DNA from: Gammaproteobacteria bacterium
GTDB taxonomy: Bacteria > Pseudomonadota > Gammaproteobacteria > Poriferisulfidales > GCA-002705445
Length of the DNA: 64,000 nt
Direction: 5' to 3'
Assembly: GCA_029268385.1 (NCBI GenBank)
Contig: JAQWPG010000008.1
Span: 78,378-142,377, forward strand
The notes under the pieces are model-generated. The model ran no database searches. It saw only the letters and a program-made list of their open reading frames with translations, and was not told the origin of the DNA. A program made the translations under genes and the position numbers. Each line of letters starts with the position of its first letter. The first letter of the stretch is position 1. Below, one piece after another: positions 8,635 through 19,794 of this stretch.

Positions 8635-9963
8635 TTAATTAACCAACAACTCTCCTTTCAATGATTTATTATTTAATTCTGTTATTTCTATTTTCAGGAT
8701 TTTCCCAATCATATCTTTGCTTCCTGGGATATTAATCACTTTATTATTTTTTGTTCTTCCTAAAACCATGTTGCTGTACTTTGATGATGTACCCTCTACC
8801 AATACCTCGACCTGCTTTCCTAATATATTTTTTGATTTATTTTTTGACAAGGTGTTTATAGTTTCTTGTAGAAAACTTAATCTATCTTTTTTTACTTTCA
8901 TACTTATATTGTCTGATAATGATGCTGCTGGAGTTCCAGGCCTTTTGCTATAAATAAAGCTATATGATTGATCATAATCAATTTCTTTTATTAGTTCTAT
9001 AGTTTTCAAAAAATCTTCTTCTGTTTCGCCAGGAAAGCCAATTATAAAGTCTGAAGAAAATGTTATATCTGGCCTAGCTTCCTTTAACTTTCTAATTACT
9101 GATTTATATTCTAATACAGTATACCCTCTTTTCATGGCTGCTAAAATTTTATCTGAACCACTTTGAACTGGAAGATGAAGATGACTAACTAATTGCGGAA
9201 TTTTTTTATATGCAAGATATGTTTGATCATCAAAGTTATTTGGATGCGAAGTTGTGTACCTGATTCTTTTAATATCTTTATTTCTAGATATGTAGAAAAG
9301 GAGCAATCCAAAATTAATAAAATTTCCTTTTTCATCCTCATAAGAGTAGGCATTTACATTTTGCCCTAACAACACTATCTCTTTAGTCCCGTTTTTAACT
9401 AAATTATTAATTTCCTGAATAATATCTTTAACAGGTCGACTAACTTCAGTTCCTCTTGTGTAAGGCACAACACAATATGAACAATATTTGCTGCAACCCT
9501 CCATTATTGTAACAAATTCAGAAAATTTTGATTCAGATGTCGAAGGAAGATTATCAAATTTTTCAATTAATGGAAATTCAACATCAACTATTGTTTTTTT
9601 TGAATCTAAAGACTTTTTATAAAGCGACGGAAGTCTATGAATTGTTTGTGGCCCAATAACCATATCAACATAAGGCGCTCTAGATGAAATTTCATTGCTT
9701 TCTTGAGAAGCTACACACCCTGCGACACCTATTACGAGATCTGGATTTTTAATTTTTAATTTTCTCCATTTTCCTAACAAAGAAAAAACTTTCTCTTGCG
9801 CCTTTTCTCTAATTGAGCAAGTGTTTACTATTAATATATCAGCTTCCTCTTTGGTATCAGTGTCAATAAAACCCATCTCTTTAGACAAAAGATCCTTCAT
9901 TTTATTGCTGTCATATTCATTCATTTGACAACCTTGTGTTTCAATATAATATTTTTTTTTCAT
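8635..9963 (-). CDS. miaB: tRNA-2-methylthio-N6-dimethylallyladenosine synthase MiaB
   Basis: MiaB methylthiolates i6A37 in tRNAs that read UNN codons. An N-terminal UPF0004 domain begins Y-I-E-T-Q-G-C-Q-M-N with the three auxiliary-cluster cysteines; the radical-SAM C-x-x-x-C-x-x-C motif is in G-C-S-K-Y-C-S-Y-C-V-V-P-Y (about 156-168), and a TRAM domain ends the protein. The length (442) is normal. Confidence 0.97.
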   Translation of the reverse strand: MKKKYYIETQGCQMNEYDSNKMKDLLSKEMGFIDTDTKEEADILIVNTCSIREKAQEKVFSLLGKWRKLKIKNPDLVIGVAGCVASQESNEISSRAPYVDMVIGPQTIHRLPSLYKKSLDSKKTIVDVEFPLIEKFDNLPSTSESKFSEFVTIMEGCSKYCSYCVVPYTRGTEVSRPVKDIIQEINNLVKNGTKEIVLLGQNVNAYSYEDEKGNFINFGLLLFYISRNKDIKRIRYTTSHPNNFDDQTYLAYKKIPQLVSHLHLPVQSGSDKILAAMKRGYTVLEYKSVIRKLKEARPDITFSSDFIIGFPGETEEDFLKTIELIKEIDYDQSYSFIYSKRPGTPAASLSDNISMKVKKDRLSFLQETINTLSKNKSKNILGKQVEVLVEGTSSKYSNMVLGRTKNNKVINIPGSKDMIGKILKIEITELNNKSLKGELLVN

Positions 9964-9965
9964 AT

Positions 9966-11027
9966 TTAATGTTCTTCTTCCAAGCCTGCGCCAATATTAA
10001 TTAAGAAAAATAATAATGGCAAATAAACAATAATTGTTACTATAAAATTGTAATTTATATATATATTTGATACAGCTGCTAACGGAAAAACCCAAAAAAT
10101 ATTTATATACATTAAAATTTTATTTGCAATTATTGGAGAATTACTTTTTCTAGCTACTTTATGGAAAGCATGAGTTAAATGAGCTTCAGCAATATTTTTT
10201 TTTGTTACAATTCTAACAAATAATGTATAACTTGAATCAACAACAAATAGTGATAGAAGTATAAGCCATGTGTAGATACTTAATATTGATTCAGATGCGC
10301 TATAAAATATAAAAAAAGCAAAAATACAGCCAATGGACACACTGCCAGTATCTCCCATAAAAATTTTAGCCGGATAAATATTGCGACCGAGGAAACCTAT
10401 GCTTGCTAGACCCAAACCTAATATATATAAATACATAAAGTCGTCAGAGCTATTTATATAAGCTAAAATAGATGCTGATAACGATACAAAAATACACTGA
10501 ATACTTGCGTAACCGTCAATTCCATCCATGAAGTTATATAAATTCATTAGCCACATTGATAATATAATTGACAATACTACTATCATAAACGATGCTTGTT
10601 GCGAATAAGTATTAACATCAAAAATATTATTATCAGACCTGATATAAAAATAATAAATTATTATTGTTGCAGAAAAAAGCTGCACGAGAAGTCTTAAAGA
10701 TATATTTACTTTCTTTAAATCATCAACTAGACCTATAATTATTATTGGCACTAAGGATATTAGTAAAATATAGAATACTTGATTTGTTTCTTCTTGGTTT
10801 GCGTCAAGCTCAGGTATAAATATATGGTTAAATGATAATAATAAAAATATATAAATTAAATATGACAATAAAATAGAAATTCCGCCTGCTGTTGGTTTTG
10901 GCATATCATGACTACTTCTTTTTGTTGGCACATCTAAAAAAAGCGAATACTTTACAAAAAGCTTCTCGATGCTATATGAACAAATAAAAGAAATTGCAAT
11001 TGTAATAAAAAATAATATTAGTAGCAT
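9966..11027 (-). CDS. Undecaprenyl-phosphate sugar-1-phosphate transferase (WecA/WbpL-type)
   Basis: This polytopic membrane protein (353 residues, about ten hydrophobic helices) belongs to the MraY/WecA family, which transfers a UDP-sugar phosphate onto undecaprenyl phosphate to start O-antigen or capsule units. Visible motifs are G-L-V-D-D (near 120), N-F-M-D-G-I-D-G (near 165), F-M-G-D-T-G-S (near 225) and the late loop motif H-L-T-H-A-F-H-K, the position where hexosamine-type enzymes carry H-R-S-H-x-Y-Q. It is not MraY, which sits in the dcw cluster and has different loops. No other polysaccharide gene is next to it. Confidence 0.85.
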   Translation of the reverse strand: MLLILFFITIAISFICSYSIEKLFVKYSLFLDVPTKRSSHDMPKPTAGGISILLSYLIYIFLLLSFNHIFIPELDANQEETNQVFYILLISLVPIIIIGLVDDLKKVNISLRLLVQLFSATIIIYYFYIRSDNNIFDVNTYSQQASFMIVVLSIILSMWLMNLYNFMDGIDGYASIQCIFVSLSASILAYINSSDDFMYLYILGLGLASIGFLGRNIYPAKIFMGDTGSVSIGCIFAFFIFYSASESILSIYTWLILLSLFVVDSSYTLFVRIVTKKNIAEAHLTHAFHKVARKSNSPIIANKILMYINIFWVFPLAAVSNIYINYNFIVTIIVYLPLLFFLINIGAGLEEEH

Positions 11028-11052
11028 TTAGTTTTTTAGATTTTACAAGTAT

Positions 11053-11496
11053 TTAAAATGGGATATCATCTTCAAAATCGTCTGCACTAGGTTTTTCTTG
11101 TTTATTATTAGAGTTAGTATCTTGGTTTATATCGTTTGCGAATTGATTATTATTGCTGGAAGATCCTGAACTACTAATAAAATTAAAAGACTCGCCTATT
11201 ATGTCAGTCGAATATCTTTCAATACCATCCTTCTCGTATTTACTGGTTTGAAGTCTTCCTTCAATATATAGTTGTTGTCCTTTTTTTAAATACTGATCTA
11301 TTACTTCAGCACTTCTTCCGAAAAAAACTACTCTGTGCCATTCTGTCTTTTCTTTTTTCTCTCCAGAATTTTTATCGGTCCAATTCATTGAAGTGGCTAT
11401 ACTTAATCTGCATGTTGTCACCCCTGATGGCGAAGATCTTAGTTCTGGGTCAGCTCCAAGATTTCCTAAAACTATAACTTTGTTTACACCAGCCAT
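11053..11496 (-). CDS. ssb: Single-stranded DNA-binding protein SSB
   Basis: SSB coats single-stranded DNA in replication and repair. The OB-fold region starts A-G-V-N-K-V-I-V-L-G-N-L-G-A-D-P-E. A low-complexity Asn/Ser/Gln linker (about 112-138) leads to the acidic tip D-D-I-P-F that recruits partner proteins. The length is 147. It is divergent from uvrA, the arrangement seen in E. coli. No LexA-type CTG-N10-CAG box was found in the 116-base gap. Confidence 0.97.
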   Translation of the reverse strand: MAGVNKVIVLGNLGADPELRSSPSGVTTCRLSIATSMNWTDKNSGEKKEKTEWHRVVFFGRSAEVIDQYLKKGQQLYIEGRLQTSKYEKDGIERYSTDIIGESFNFISSSGSSSNNNQFANDINQDTNSNNKQEKPSADDFEDDIPF

Positions 11497-11612
11497 ATTT
11501 ATAAACTCCCATTATTTATTATACATTATTCATATATTTGCAATTAATGCTATACCTTTCAATTAAGTAGATATATTCTATGCAATTGATCACACAATAA
11601 TATCATATGTAA

Positions 11613-14423
11613 ATGCAGAATATAGTAATTAAGGGCGCCAGAAGCCATAATTTAAAAAATATTGACGTAACTATTCCTAGAGATAAGCTGATTGTTATTA
11701 CAGGCTTATCTGGTTCTGGCAAATCAACGCTTGCTTTTGATACTATTTTTGCTGAAGGGCAAAGAAGATATGTAGAGTCTTTATCTGCATATGCAAGACA
11801 ATTTTTAACAAGAATGGAAAGGCCTGAGGTAGATCATATAGAAGGCTTGTCCCCAGCAATATCTATCGAACAAAAAACTACGTCTCATAACCCTAGATCA
11901 ACTGTTGGAACTATAACAGAAATTCATGACTATTTAAGACTGCTTTTTGCAAGAGCTGGAACCCCTACCTGCCCCAAACACAAAGAAAACTTAGAAGGTA
12001 AATCTGCATCTGAGATTGTAGATGATCTTTATTTAAAATATGATGAAAACGAATCAATAATAATATTAACACCTCTAGTAAATAATAGGAAAGGTGAACA
12101 TAAAAATATTATAGAAGACATTAAAATGAAAGGATTTGTTAGACTAAGAATAAACGATATAATACATAACGTATCCGATCTTCCAAAAATAGATTTAAAA
12201 AAAAATAATACAATTGAGCTTGTAATAGATCGTCTAAAAATTAACGAATCTTCAAAAGTAAGACTAACTGAATCGATAGAGACAGCATTGAATTTTAAAA
12301 ATGATCTTGTAACAATATACTCTGTTGATAAAAAAACAAATACGAACTATTCGTCAAAATTTGCATGCCCAAAGTGCGGGTATAGCATCAATGAATTGGA
12401 GCCAAGACTTTTTTCATTTAACAGCCCTGTAGGAGCCTGCAAAGAATGTGACGGGCTTGGTGTAAATCAATTTTTTGATGAGAATAAGATTGTAAATAAA
12501 GATCTTAGTCTATCCTCTGGATCTATTAAAGGCTGGGATAAAAGAAATGAATTCTATTACCAGATAATAAAATCACTGGCTGATCATTTTAATTTTGATA
12601 CTGAAGTACCGTTCTCATCTTTAAGCAAGAAAATTCAAAAAATTATTTTATATGGAACAAATAATGAGGAAATTAAATTTATATATTATAATAACAATGG
12701 TAAAAAAGTTTCAAAAATGCAAAGATTTGAGGGTGTTATTAATAACTTCGAAAGAAGATATAATAATACTGAATCAAATTTTGTAAGAGATGAATTAAAT
12801 AAATACCTTTCTAAACAAACCTGCGAAGAATGCTTTGGCACAAGACTCTCCGACAACGCTAGAAATGTTTTTTTATCAAAAAAAAATATCTCGGATGTAT
12901 CTTTACTTCCTATCGAAGAATGCTTGAGTTTTTTCAAAAATATTATTTTAACAGGAAAAAAGAAAAAAATTGCTGAAAAACTTATTTCAGAAATATCCTC
13001 GAGATTAGGATTCTTAAATAATGTTGGGCTCAATTACTTGAGCTTAGACAGAAGTGCTGAGACGCTCTCAGGCGGCGAAAATCAACGCATAAGACTAGCC
13101 AGCCAGATAGGTGCTGGGTTGGTAGGTGTAACATATATTCTCGATGAACCATCAATTGGTCTTCACCAAAAAGACAATGACAAGCTAATTGAAACTTTAT
13201 ACAGGCTGCGTGACCTTGGAAATACTGTTATTGTTGTTGAGCACGATGAGTGCACTATTAAAGCTGCAGACTATGTGATTGATATTGGTCCTGGTGCGGG
13301 ATCATATGGTGGAGAAATTATCGCTGAAGGAACTCCTAAACAGATTAAAAATAATAAAAATTCTATAACAGGAATGTATTTATCTGGGAAGAAAGAAATT
13401 TCGGTTCCTGAAGTTAGATCTAAACCAGGAACGAAACTAATAAAAATACTTAATGCATGCTCGAATAACTTGAAAAATTTAACTGTAGATATACCAGTAG
13501 GATTAATGACTTGCGTTACTGGAGTATCAGGCTCTGGAAAATCAACATTAATAAATGAAACATTGTTTAAATACCTAAGTAGTAAAATTAATAAAAATAG
13601 CAGTTCTTATGGAGAAGTTACTAACATATTAGGATGGGAGCAGTTTGATAAAATAATTGAAATTAATCAAAGTCCAATAGGCAGAACACCAAGATCAAAT
13701 CCTGCAACATATACTGGTCTATTCACAATAATCAGAGATTTATTTTCTGCTACCAAGGAATCAAGATCGAGGGGGTATAATCCAGGTAGATTTAGCTTCA
13801 ATGTCAAAGGCGGCAGATGTGAGTCTTGTCATGGAGATGGTGTTATAAAAGTAGAGATGCATTTTTTACCAGATATATATGTTCAGTGTGATATTTGTAA
13901 GGGAAAAAGATACAATAATTCTACTTTAGAAATTTTATATAAAAATAAAAATATCTCTGAAGTTTTAGAAATGACAGTTGATGAAGCTTATGGTTTTTTT
14001 GATAGCGTGCCAACTATTAAAAGAAAATTAAAAACTCTAATGGATGTTGGTCTTTCATATATTACTGTCGGTCAAAATGCAACTACCTTATCTGGTGGAG
14101 AAGCTCAAAGAGTTAAATTAGCAAAAGAACTATCTAAGAAAGACACAGGAAAAACTATATATATATTTGATGAGCCTACAACTGGACTACATCTTCATGA
14201 TGTTGATCAACTGCTTAAAATTATTTATAAACTTAGAGATAAAGGCAATACAATAATTATAATTGAACATAATTTAGATGTTATTAAAACTGCAGACTGG
14301 GTAATTGATATGGGTCCTGAAGGAGGAATTAAAGGTGGTCAAATTATTGCTGAAGGAAGTCCGGAAATTATTTCTAACAATAAACATTCTTATACTGGAA
14401 AATATTTAAAAAATATTTTATGA
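11613..14423 (+). CDS. uvrA: Excinuclease ABC subunit A (UvrA)
   Basis: UvrA is the damage-recognition ATPase of nucleotide excision repair. The 936-residue protein has two ABC modules: Walker [10 protein letters not shown] near residue 32 and G-V-S-G-S-G-K-S-T near residue 637, and two L-S-G-G-E signatures. Zinc-finger CxxC pairs are visible (C-P-K-C-G-Y and C-K-E-C-D-G near 252-277; C-E-S-C and C-D-I-C-K-G in the second half). Its stop overlaps the convergent rplQ stop by six bases. Confidence 0.98.
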   Translation: MQNIVIKGARSHNLKNIDVTIPRDKLIVITGLSGSGKSTLAFDTIFAEGQRRYVESLSAYARQFLTRMERPEVDHIEGLSPAISIEQKTTSHNPRSTVGTITEIHDYLRLLFARAGTPTCPKHKENLEGKSASEIVDDLYLKYDENESIIILTPLVNNRKGEHKNIIEDIKMKGFVRLRINDIIHNVSDLPKIDLKKNNTIELVIDRLKINESSKVRLTESIETALNFKNDLVTIYSVDKKTNTNYSSKFACPKCGYSINELEPRLFSFNSPVGACKECDGLGVNQFFDENKIVNKDLSLSSGSIKGWDKRNEFYYQIIKSLADHFNFDTEVPFSSLSKKIQKIILYGTNNEEIKFIYYNNNGKKVSKMQRFEGVINNFERRYNNTESNFVRDELNKYLSKQTCEECFGTRLSDNARNVFLSKKNISDVSLLPIEECLSFFKNIILTGKKKKIAEKLISEISSRLGFLNNVGLNYLSLDRSAETLSGGENQRIRLASQIGAGLVGVTYILDEPSIGLHQKDNDKLIETLYRLRDLGNTVIVVEHDECTIKAADYVIDIGPGAGSYGGEIIAEGTPKQIKNNKNSITGMYLSGKKEISVPEVRSKPGTKLIKILNACSNNLKNLTVDIPVGLMTCVTGVSGSGKSTLINETLFKYLSSKINKNSSSYGEVTNILGWEQFDKIIEINQSPIGRTPRSNPATYTGLFTIIRDLFSATKESRSRGYNPGRFSFNVKGGRCESCHGDGVIKVEMHFLPDIYVQCDICKGKRYNNSTLEILYKNKNISEVLEMTVDEAYGFFDSVPTIKRKLKTLMDVGLSYITVGQNATTLSGGEAQRVKLAKELSKKDTGKTIYIFDEPTTGLHLHDVDQLLKIIYKLRDKGNTIIIIEHNLDVIKTADWVIDMGPEGGIKGGQIIAEGSPEIISNNKHSYTGKYLKNIL

Positions 14424-14801
14424 CTTTGTTTCTTCGATTTCTTCTTTTTTATCAACAAGTTGGACTATAGCCATTGGAGCTTTATCACCTGCTCTATATC
14501 CGCATTTTAAAACCCTAAGATAGCCACCTGGTCTTTTTTGAAATCTTGGGCCTAAATCATTAAATAGTTTAGCTACAGCTTCTTTTGATCTAATTCTTGA
14601 AAAAACTATTCTTCTTTTTGCAACTGTATCAACTTTTGAAATAGTTATTAATCTTTCAACAAAACCTCTAAGTTCTTTTGCCTTCGGAACAGTTGTCTTA
14701 ATTTCTTCATGTTCAATTAAAGATGCCATCATGTTTTTAAACATTGCTGATCTATGCGAAGATGTTCTATTAAGTTTTCTTCCGGAATACTTATGTCTCA
14801 C
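14418..14801 (-). CDS. rplQ: 50S ribosomal protein L17
   Basis: L17 lines the peptide exit side of the large subunit. The N-terminal [17 protein letters not shown] motif is diagnostic. The length (127) is normal, with a short acidic C-terminal tail. It is the last gene of the alpha operon, directly after rpoA, and converges on uvrA with overlapping stops, so there is no room for a separate downstream terminator. Confidence 0.98.
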   Translation of the reverse strand: MRHKYSGRKLNRTSSHRSAMFKNMMASLIEHEEIKTTVPKAKELRGFVERLITISKVDTVAKRRIVFSRIRSKEAVAKLFNDLGPRFQKRPGGYLRVLKCGYRAGDKAPMAIVQLVDKKEEIEETKS

Positions 14802-14810
14802 TTTTTTCTC

Positions 14811-15812
14811 CTAAAACTTTTTAGCTTGTTTATCTTGATCTTGTAGATTACTTGGAGGCCAATTTTCTAATTTCATCCCTAAAGTTAACCCATATGTACC
14901 TAAAATATCTTTAATTTCTGTAAGTGATTTTTTACCTAAATTAGGAGTTTTTAATAACTCGTTTTCGCTTCTTTGTATTAAATCGCCTATATAATAAACG
15001 TTTTCTGCTTTCAAGCAATTTGCCGACCTTACTGTTAACTCAAGATCATCTACAGGTCTTAACAGATTTGGATCTATCTCCGCCTCCTCTGTCTTTTGTT
15101 CTTTTTCTTCAATAGCTTTTAAATCTACAAAAACTGAAACTTGATCATGAAGTATTGTCGCAGCTTCTCTTATACACTCTTCTGGATCAATTGTACCATC
15201 GGTCTCAAGTTCTATTATTAATTTATCCAAGTCTGTTCTTTGCTCAACTCTTGCAGAGTCGACTTTATATGATACTTTTTTTATTGGGCTGTAGCTGGCA
15301 TCTACTAATAAAGAGCCTACAATTCTATTTTTATCATGCAACCTTTGTCCTGCTGATGAATAGCCTATTCCTTCAGATACTTCAATTTGCATGCTTAAAG
15401 ATGCGCCTTTAGTTGTAATATTTGCTATTACATGATCGGGGTTAACGATTTCAATATCATTTTTTAATTCTATATCAGAAGCTTTAATCTCCCCAATTTC
15501 ATTCTTTGATAATGTTAATGTCGCTGTTGCATTTCCATTCATTTTAAAAGATACGTCTTTTAAATTTAACATTATATCTATTACATCTTCTTGAATACCT
15601 TCTATAGTACTATATTCATGCTGAACACCATCTATTGAAACCTCTGTTACTGATGACCCTACTATTGATGAAAGCATTATCCTTCTCAAAGCACTACCTA
15701 AAGTGTGTCCAAAACCTCTCTCAAGAGGCTCAAGAGTTACCCTAGTACTATTTAATGATACATTTTCAATATTAACTATTCTTGGTTTTAATAAATTATT
15801 AAAATTTGACAC
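14811..15812 (-). CDS. rpoA: RNA polymerase alpha subunit RpoA
   Basis: RpoA scaffolds RNA polymerase assembly and contacts activators and UP elements. The N-terminal dimerisation domain includes [17 protein letters not shown]; the C-terminal domain (about 250-320) carries [10 protein letters not shown]. The length (333) matches the gammaproteobacterial norm. It sits between rpsD and rplQ. Confidence 0.98.
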   Translation of the reverse strand: MSNFNNLLKPRIVNIENVSLNSTRVTLEPLERGFGHTLGSALRRIMLSSIVGSSVTEVSIDGVQHEYSTIEGIQEDVIDIMLNLKDVSFKMNGNATATLTLSKNEIGEIKASDIELKNDIEIVNPDHVIANITTKGASLSMQIEVSEGIGYSSAGQRLHDKNRIVGSLLVDASYSPIKKVSYKVDSARVEQRTDLDKLIIELETDGTIDPEECIREAATILHDQVSVFVDLKAIEEKEQKTEEAEIDPNLLRPVDDLELTVRSANCLKAENVYYIGDLIQRSENELLKTPNLGKKSLTEIKDILGTYGLTLGMKLENWPPSNLQDQDKQAKKF

Positions 15813-15827
15813 AATATAATACCTCTT

Positions 15828-16451
15828 TTATTTAGAATATAATTCAACTACTAGTGATTCATTTATATCTGAAGGTAAATCCATTCTTTCAGGTACAGAT
15901 TTAAATACTCCTTCCATTTTTTTACTATCAACAGTGACCCAAGACGAAATTAAACCATACTGATCACTCATTGCTAAAGAATCTTTTATTCTTATCTGAC
16001 TCTTTGATTTTTCTTTTATTGATATAACATCCTCTGCTGAAACTTGGTAGGATGCTATATTAACTATTATTCCATTGACTAATACCGACTTATGACTTAC
16101 AAGTTGTCTAGATTCTGCTCTTGTTGCTCCAAAACCCATTCTATAAACAACATTATCAAGTCTTCTCTCTAATAATTTAAGCAAATTTTCTCCAGTAGAA
16201 CCATTTTGCCTAGCAGCTTTTTTATAATATAGTCTAAATTGCTTCTCTAGAACCCCATATATTCTTTTTAATTTTTGTTTTTCTCTCAACTGTAAACCAT
16301 AGTCTGATAGTCTTGCTTTTTTATCAGCATGCTGTCCAGGCTGGGTATCAATTTTACATTTCGAATCAAGTGACCTACTTTTACTTTTTAATAAAAGGTC
16401 AGTGCCCTCTCTTCTCATTAATTTACATTTTGGTCCTATATATCTTGCCAC
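15828..16451 (-). CDS. rpsD: 30S ribosomal protein S4
   Basis: S4 is a primary 16S rRNA binder. Its RNA-binding S4 domain (about 95-155) carries [11 protein letters not shown]. The start [10 protein letters not shown] and the length (207) are typical. In E. coli S4 is the alpha-operon autoregulator; the same gene order here (rpsM-rpsK-rpsD-rpoA-rplQ) makes that possible but no pseudoknot was traced. Confidence 0.98.
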   Translation of the reverse strand: MARYIGPKCKLMRREGTDLLLKSKSRSLDSKCKIDTQPGQHADKKARLSDYGLQLREKQKLKRIYGVLEKQFRLYYKKAARQNGSTGENLLKLLERRLDNVVYRMGFGATRAESRQLVSHKSVLVNGIIVNIASYQVSAEDVISIKEKSKSQIRIKDSLAMSDQYGLISSWVTVDSKKMEGVFKSVPERMDLPSDINESLVVELYSK

Positions 16452-16454
16452 TTT

Positions 16455-16844
16455 TTACACTCTCCTCTTTTTTGGCGGTCTACAACCATTGTGTGGTATT
16501 GGTGTAACATCATTTATATCTGTAATTTTATATCCAAGATTATTTAAAGCTCTAACTGCTGACTCCCTTCCAGGGCCCGGTCCTTTTACTAAAACAACTA
16601 AACTTTTAAGGCCATATTCTTTTGCTGATGCGCCTGCTTTTTCTGCGGCAACTTGAGCTGCAAATGGAGTGCTTTTTCTTGACCCCCTAAAACCAGACCC
16701 ACCTGCTGTAGCCCAGCAAAGTGTATTTCCTTGTCTATCAGTGATTGTAACTATTGTATTATTAAAAGTTGAGTTTATTACTGCTATACCATCAGTAACA
16801 ATTTTCTTAACTTTTTTCTTTGTTTTTATGTTTGTCTTTGCCAT
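16455..16844 (-). CDS. rpsK: 30S ribosomal protein S11
   Basis: S11 lies on the platform of the small subunit and helps form the E-site. Diagnostic motifs are [27 protein letters not shown] and the C-terminal [13 protein letters not shown]. The length is normal (129). It precedes rpsD by three bases. Confidence 0.98.
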   Translation of the reverse strand: MAKTNIKTKKKVKKIVTDGIAVINSTFNNTIVTITDRQGNTLCWATAGGSGFRGSRKSTPFAAQVAAEKAGASAKEYGLKSLVVLVKGPGPGRESAVRALNNLGYKITDINDVTPIPHNGCRPPKKRRV

Positions 16845-16856
16845 CAGTAATCCTAG

Positions 16857-17213
16857 TTATTTTCTTATAGCCTTTCTAGGCCCTTTTCTTGTTCTTGAAT
16901 TATTTTTTGTCTTTTGACCTCTTAAAGGTAAACCTTTTCTATGTCTTATTCCTCTATAAGTTCCAAGATCCATTAATCTCTTAATATTAAGCGTAACTTC
17001 TCTCCTTAAATCACCTTCAATATTATATTTTACTACCTGTGTTCTTAGTGTTTCAATTTCTTCTTCTGTAAGTTCTTTGATTTTTGCAGATGGACTTATT
17101 TTTGATACTTTACATATTTCCTTAGCTCTTGTTTGCCCAATGCCATATATTGACTGCAATGCAATCACTGTATGTTTATTATCTGCTACGTTTATTCCTG
17201 CTATTCTAGCCAT
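16857..17213 (-). CDS. rpsM: 30S ribosomal protein S13
   Basis: S13 sits in the head of the small subunit and contacts the P-site tRNA and the L5 bridge. It has the start M-A-R-I-A-G-I-N, an H2TH-type region with Y-G-I-G-x-x-x-A and the basic C-terminal [14 protein letters not shown]. The length (118) is normal. It is the first gene of the alpha group, after rpmJ. Confidence 0.98.
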   Translation of the reverse strand: MARIAGINVADNKHTVIALQSIYGIGQTRAKEICKVSKISPSAKIKELTEEEIETLRTQVVKYNIEGDLRREVTLNIKRLMDLGTYRGIRHRKGLPLRGQKTKNNSRTRKGPRKAIRK

Positions 17214-17271
17214 TATATTTCCTGAAAAATGTTATGTATTCTAACAATATGGTTGATTTCTTCAATCATTA

Positions 17272-17385
17272 TTATCCTTGTCTTTGCTTATGTCTTGGAT
17301 TGACGCATATCACTCTTATCACCCTATTTCTCCTGATAACCTTACAATTCCTGCATATTTTTTTAACTGATGCTCTTACTTTCAT
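17272..17385 (-). CDS. rpmJ: 50S ribosomal protein L36
   Basis: A 37-codon gene found by reading the complement between secY and rpsM. It encodes [15 protein letters not shown] and ends N-P-R-H-K-Q-R-Q-G, the complete zinc-ribbon form of L36 (Cys11, Cys14, Cys27, His32). Its ATG overlaps the secY TGA as ATGA, so translation is probably coupled to secY. Confidence 0.96.
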   Translation of the reverse strand: MKVRASVKKICRNCKVIRRNRVIRVICVNPRHKQRQG

Positions 17386-18656
17386 CTTTTATAACCCTGT
17401 AAATTTGATTTTTTCATTAAACTACCATATTGATAATTCATCATATGGGACTGTAATTGACCAATAAAGTCCATTATAACAACAACAATAATTAACAAAG
17501 ATGTTCCACCAAAATAAAAAGGCACATTAAGCCCAATAATTAGAAATTCCGGTAGTAAACATACCAACGTTATATATATTGCACCTACTGCAGTCAATCT
17601 TGTTAAAACACTATCAATATATTTTGATGTTTGCTCTCCTGGCCTTACTCCTGGTATAGAGGCACCAGATTTTTTCAAATTATCTGAAGTTTCTCTTGAA
17701 TCGTATACTAAAGCAGTATAAAAAAAACAAAAGAATATTATTGCCGCTGCATAAAAAGTAACATATAAAGGCTGGCCTGGTGCTAATGTTGATGATATAT
17801 CTTTTAGCCAGCTCATACCTTCTGTAGATCCTGCCCATTGTCCAAGTGTAGATGGAAATAAAATTATACTTGAAGCAAAAATTGGAGGTATTACACCTGC
17901 CATATTAAGTTTTAATGGCAAATAACTTGATTGAGCTTGAACCATTTTCCTGCCTTGTTGTCTTCTTGCGTAATTTACTGTAATTTTTCTTTGTCCACGC
18001 TCTATAAATACCACAAATGCTGTTACTGCAACTGCGAGCACTAATATCATTACAACTAATGCCGAGTTTAATTCGCCTGTACTTGCGAGCTCTAATGTTC
18101 CTCCAACAGCTGTTGGCAAACCAGACACAATACTAATAAATATTATTATTGAAATACCATTTCCAATGCCTTTCTCTGATATCTGCTCTCCCAACCACAT
18201 TAAAAACATTGTGCCTGTTACTAATGTAATAATTGTTGAAAATACAAAACCAGATCCGCTATATAAAGCTATTCCTTGTGACTGAAGTGCAACTGCTACA
18301 CCACCAGCTTGCAAAGTTGCAAGACCTAGTGTTCCGAATCTTGTGTATTGAGTAATTTTTTTTCTACCTGACTCACCTTCTTTTTTAATTTCTTTTAATG
18401 CCGGCATTGTTGATGACATTAATTGCATAATAATTGATGCTGAAATATACGGCATTATTCCTAAAGCAAGAATACTAAATCTTTCTAATGCGCCACCAGA
18501 AAACATATTAAACATATCAATAATTGTGCCACTTTGTTGTTCAAAAAAAGATGCTAACGCCGCTGGGTTAATTCCTGGCACAGGTATATATGTACCTATC
18601 CTGTAAACCAGTATTGCTCCAAACACAAAAAAAAGTCTTTTTCTAAGTTCTTCCAT
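17382..18656 (-). CDS. secY: Preprotein translocase subunit SecY
   Basis: SecY is the pore of the Sec translocon. Ten hydrophobic helices are evident, with I-P-V-P-G-I-N in the plug region and the cytosolic loop motif [13 protein letters not shown]. The 424 residues begin M-E-E-L-R-K-R-L, which aligns with about residue 18 of E. coli SecY; the reading frame is closed by a stop five codons upstream, so this start is forced. It follows rplO after four bases. Confidence 0.98.
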   Translation of the reverse strand: MEELRKRLFFVFGAILVYRIGTYIPVPGINPAALASFFEQQSGTIIDMFNMFSGGALERFSILALGIMPYISASIIMQLMSSTMPALKEIKKEGESGRKKITQYTRFGTLGLATLQAGGVAVALQSQGIALYSGSGFVFSTIITLVTGTMFLMWLGEQISEKGIGNGISIIIFISIVSGLPTAVGGTLELASTGELNSALVVMILVLAVAVTAFVVFIERGQRKITVNYARRQQGRKMVQAQSSYLPLKLNMAGVIPPIFASSIILFPSTLGQWAGSTEGMSWLKDISSTLAPGQPLYVTFYAAAIIFFCFFYTALVYDSRETSDNLKKSGASIPGVRPGEQTSKYIDSVLTRLTAVGAIYITLVCLLPEFLIIGLNVPFYFGGTSLLIIVVVIMDFIGQLQSHMMNYQYGSLMKKSNLQGYKR

Positions 18657-18660
18657 AATA

Positions 18661-19089
18661 TTATTCTGTTATTTTCCCACCAAGATCTTCAATTACTTTT
18701 CTTACGCCTTTTGTAACCATAATTCCACTAAGATTGATTTTATTTTTTATTTCACCGGATAGAAAAACTTTAACTTCTTTTGCCGCATTGGAAATAATTT
18801 TCTTTTCTTTTAAAACTTCTAAAGTGATATTTTCGTTACCTTCAAATTGCAATTCCCCAAGTCTAACCCTTGCTGTATTATTTTTTCTTGAAGTGAAACC
18901 AACCTTTGGTAGTCTTCTTTGAAGCGGCATTTGCCCACCTTCAAAACCTACTTTATGAAAACCACCAGCTCTAGATTTTTGTCCTTTATGACCCCTGCCG
19001 GCTGTTTTGCCGTTCCCAGATCCAATGCCTCTACCTACCCTTTTTGCATTTTTCTTTTTTACTTCTGGTGCTATTGTATTAAATTCCAT
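18661..19089 (-). CDS. rplO: 50S ribosomal protein L15
   Basis: L15 is a late-assembling 23S rRNA binder. The basic, glycine-rich N-terminus ([18 protein letters not shown]) and [14 protein letters not shown] motif are diagnostic. The length (142) is normal. It lies two bases downstream of rpmD. Confidence 0.98.
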   Translation of the reverse strand: MEFNTIAPEVKKKNAKRVGRGIGSGNGKTAGRGHKGQKSRAGGFHKVGFEGGQMPLQRRLPKVGFTSRKNNTARVRLGELQFEGNENITLEVLKEKKIISNAAKEVKVFLSGEIKNKINLSGIMVTKGVRKVIEDLGGKITE

Positions 19090-19091
19090 AT

Positions 19092-19268
19092 TTATTTCTC
19101 AATTTTTAACAAGTAATTAATTTTATTTATCATTCCTCTATTTTCAGGAGTGTCATTTACTTCTATAGTTTTGTGAATTTTTTTTATACCAAGTCCTTTC
19201 GCACAAGCTTGGTGTGCTTTTAATCTTCCTGATAAACTTTTTATTAGTGTTAATTTAATCTTCGACAT
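19092..19268 (-). CDS. rpmD: 50S ribosomal protein L30
   Basis: A 58-residue gene read on the complement between rpsE and rplO. It encodes [15 protein letters not shown] and continues with [16 protein letters not shown], the L30 pattern. It overlaps the end of rpsE by 14 bases and completes the spc operon. Confidence 0.95.
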   Translation of the reverse strand: MSKIKLTLIKSLSGRLKAHQACAKGLGIKKIHKTIEVNDTPENRGMINKINYLLKIEK

Positions 19269-19782
19269 GTTCTACACCTAATATATGCTCTATAGATTTT
19301 CCTCTTTTGTTCGAAACATGTTGAGGCGACTCTACAGACCTTAAGCCATTTATTGTTGCCTTAACAACATTAATTGGGTTAGTAGTTCCTATGCATTTTG
19401 CTAAAACATTGTTTATTCCCAAAACTTCAAAAACAGCTCTCATTGCTCCACCAGCAATAATTCCTGTACCTTCAGAGGCTGGCTGCATATATACTCTTGC
19501 AGCCCCATGTCTTCCTACCAATGGATAATGCAGCGTTCCATTAATAATTGGAATCCTTGTCATATCTCTTCTAGCTTTCTCCATTGCTTTTTGAATTGCT
19601 AACGGCACTTCTTTTGCTTTTCCATAGCCATAGCCAACTCTACCGTTGCCGTCTCCAATTACTGTCAACGCAGTAAATCCAAATTGCCTACCACCTTTAA
19701 CAACTTTAGCTACTCTATTTACCTTTACCAACTTTTCTAAAAGTTCTTCGCTACCTTGGTATTTGTCTATATTTGATGACAT
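19255..19782 (-). CDS. rpsE: 30S ribosomal protein S5
   Basis: S5 helps decoding fidelity and ribosomal helicase activity. Visible marks are the N-terminal double-stranded RNA-binding region with [13 protein letters not shown] and [12 protein letters not shown] further on. The length (175) is normal. It is preceded by rplR. Confidence 0.98.
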   Translation of the reverse strand: MSSNIDKYQGSEELLEKLVKVNRVAKVVKGGRQFGFTALTVIGDGNGRVGYGYGKAKEVPLAIQKAMEKARRDMTRIPIINGTLHYPLVGRHGAARVYMQPASEGTGIIAGGAMRAVFEVLGINNVLAKCIGTTNPINVVKATINGLRSVESPQHVSNKRGKSIEHILGVEHVED

Positions 19783-19794
19783 ATTTATTCTCTA

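Noticed and set aside
11497..11612. SOS (LexA) box between ssb and uvrA
   Set aside because: No CTG-N10-CAG type sequence was found; regulation by a different LexA motif cannot be excluded.
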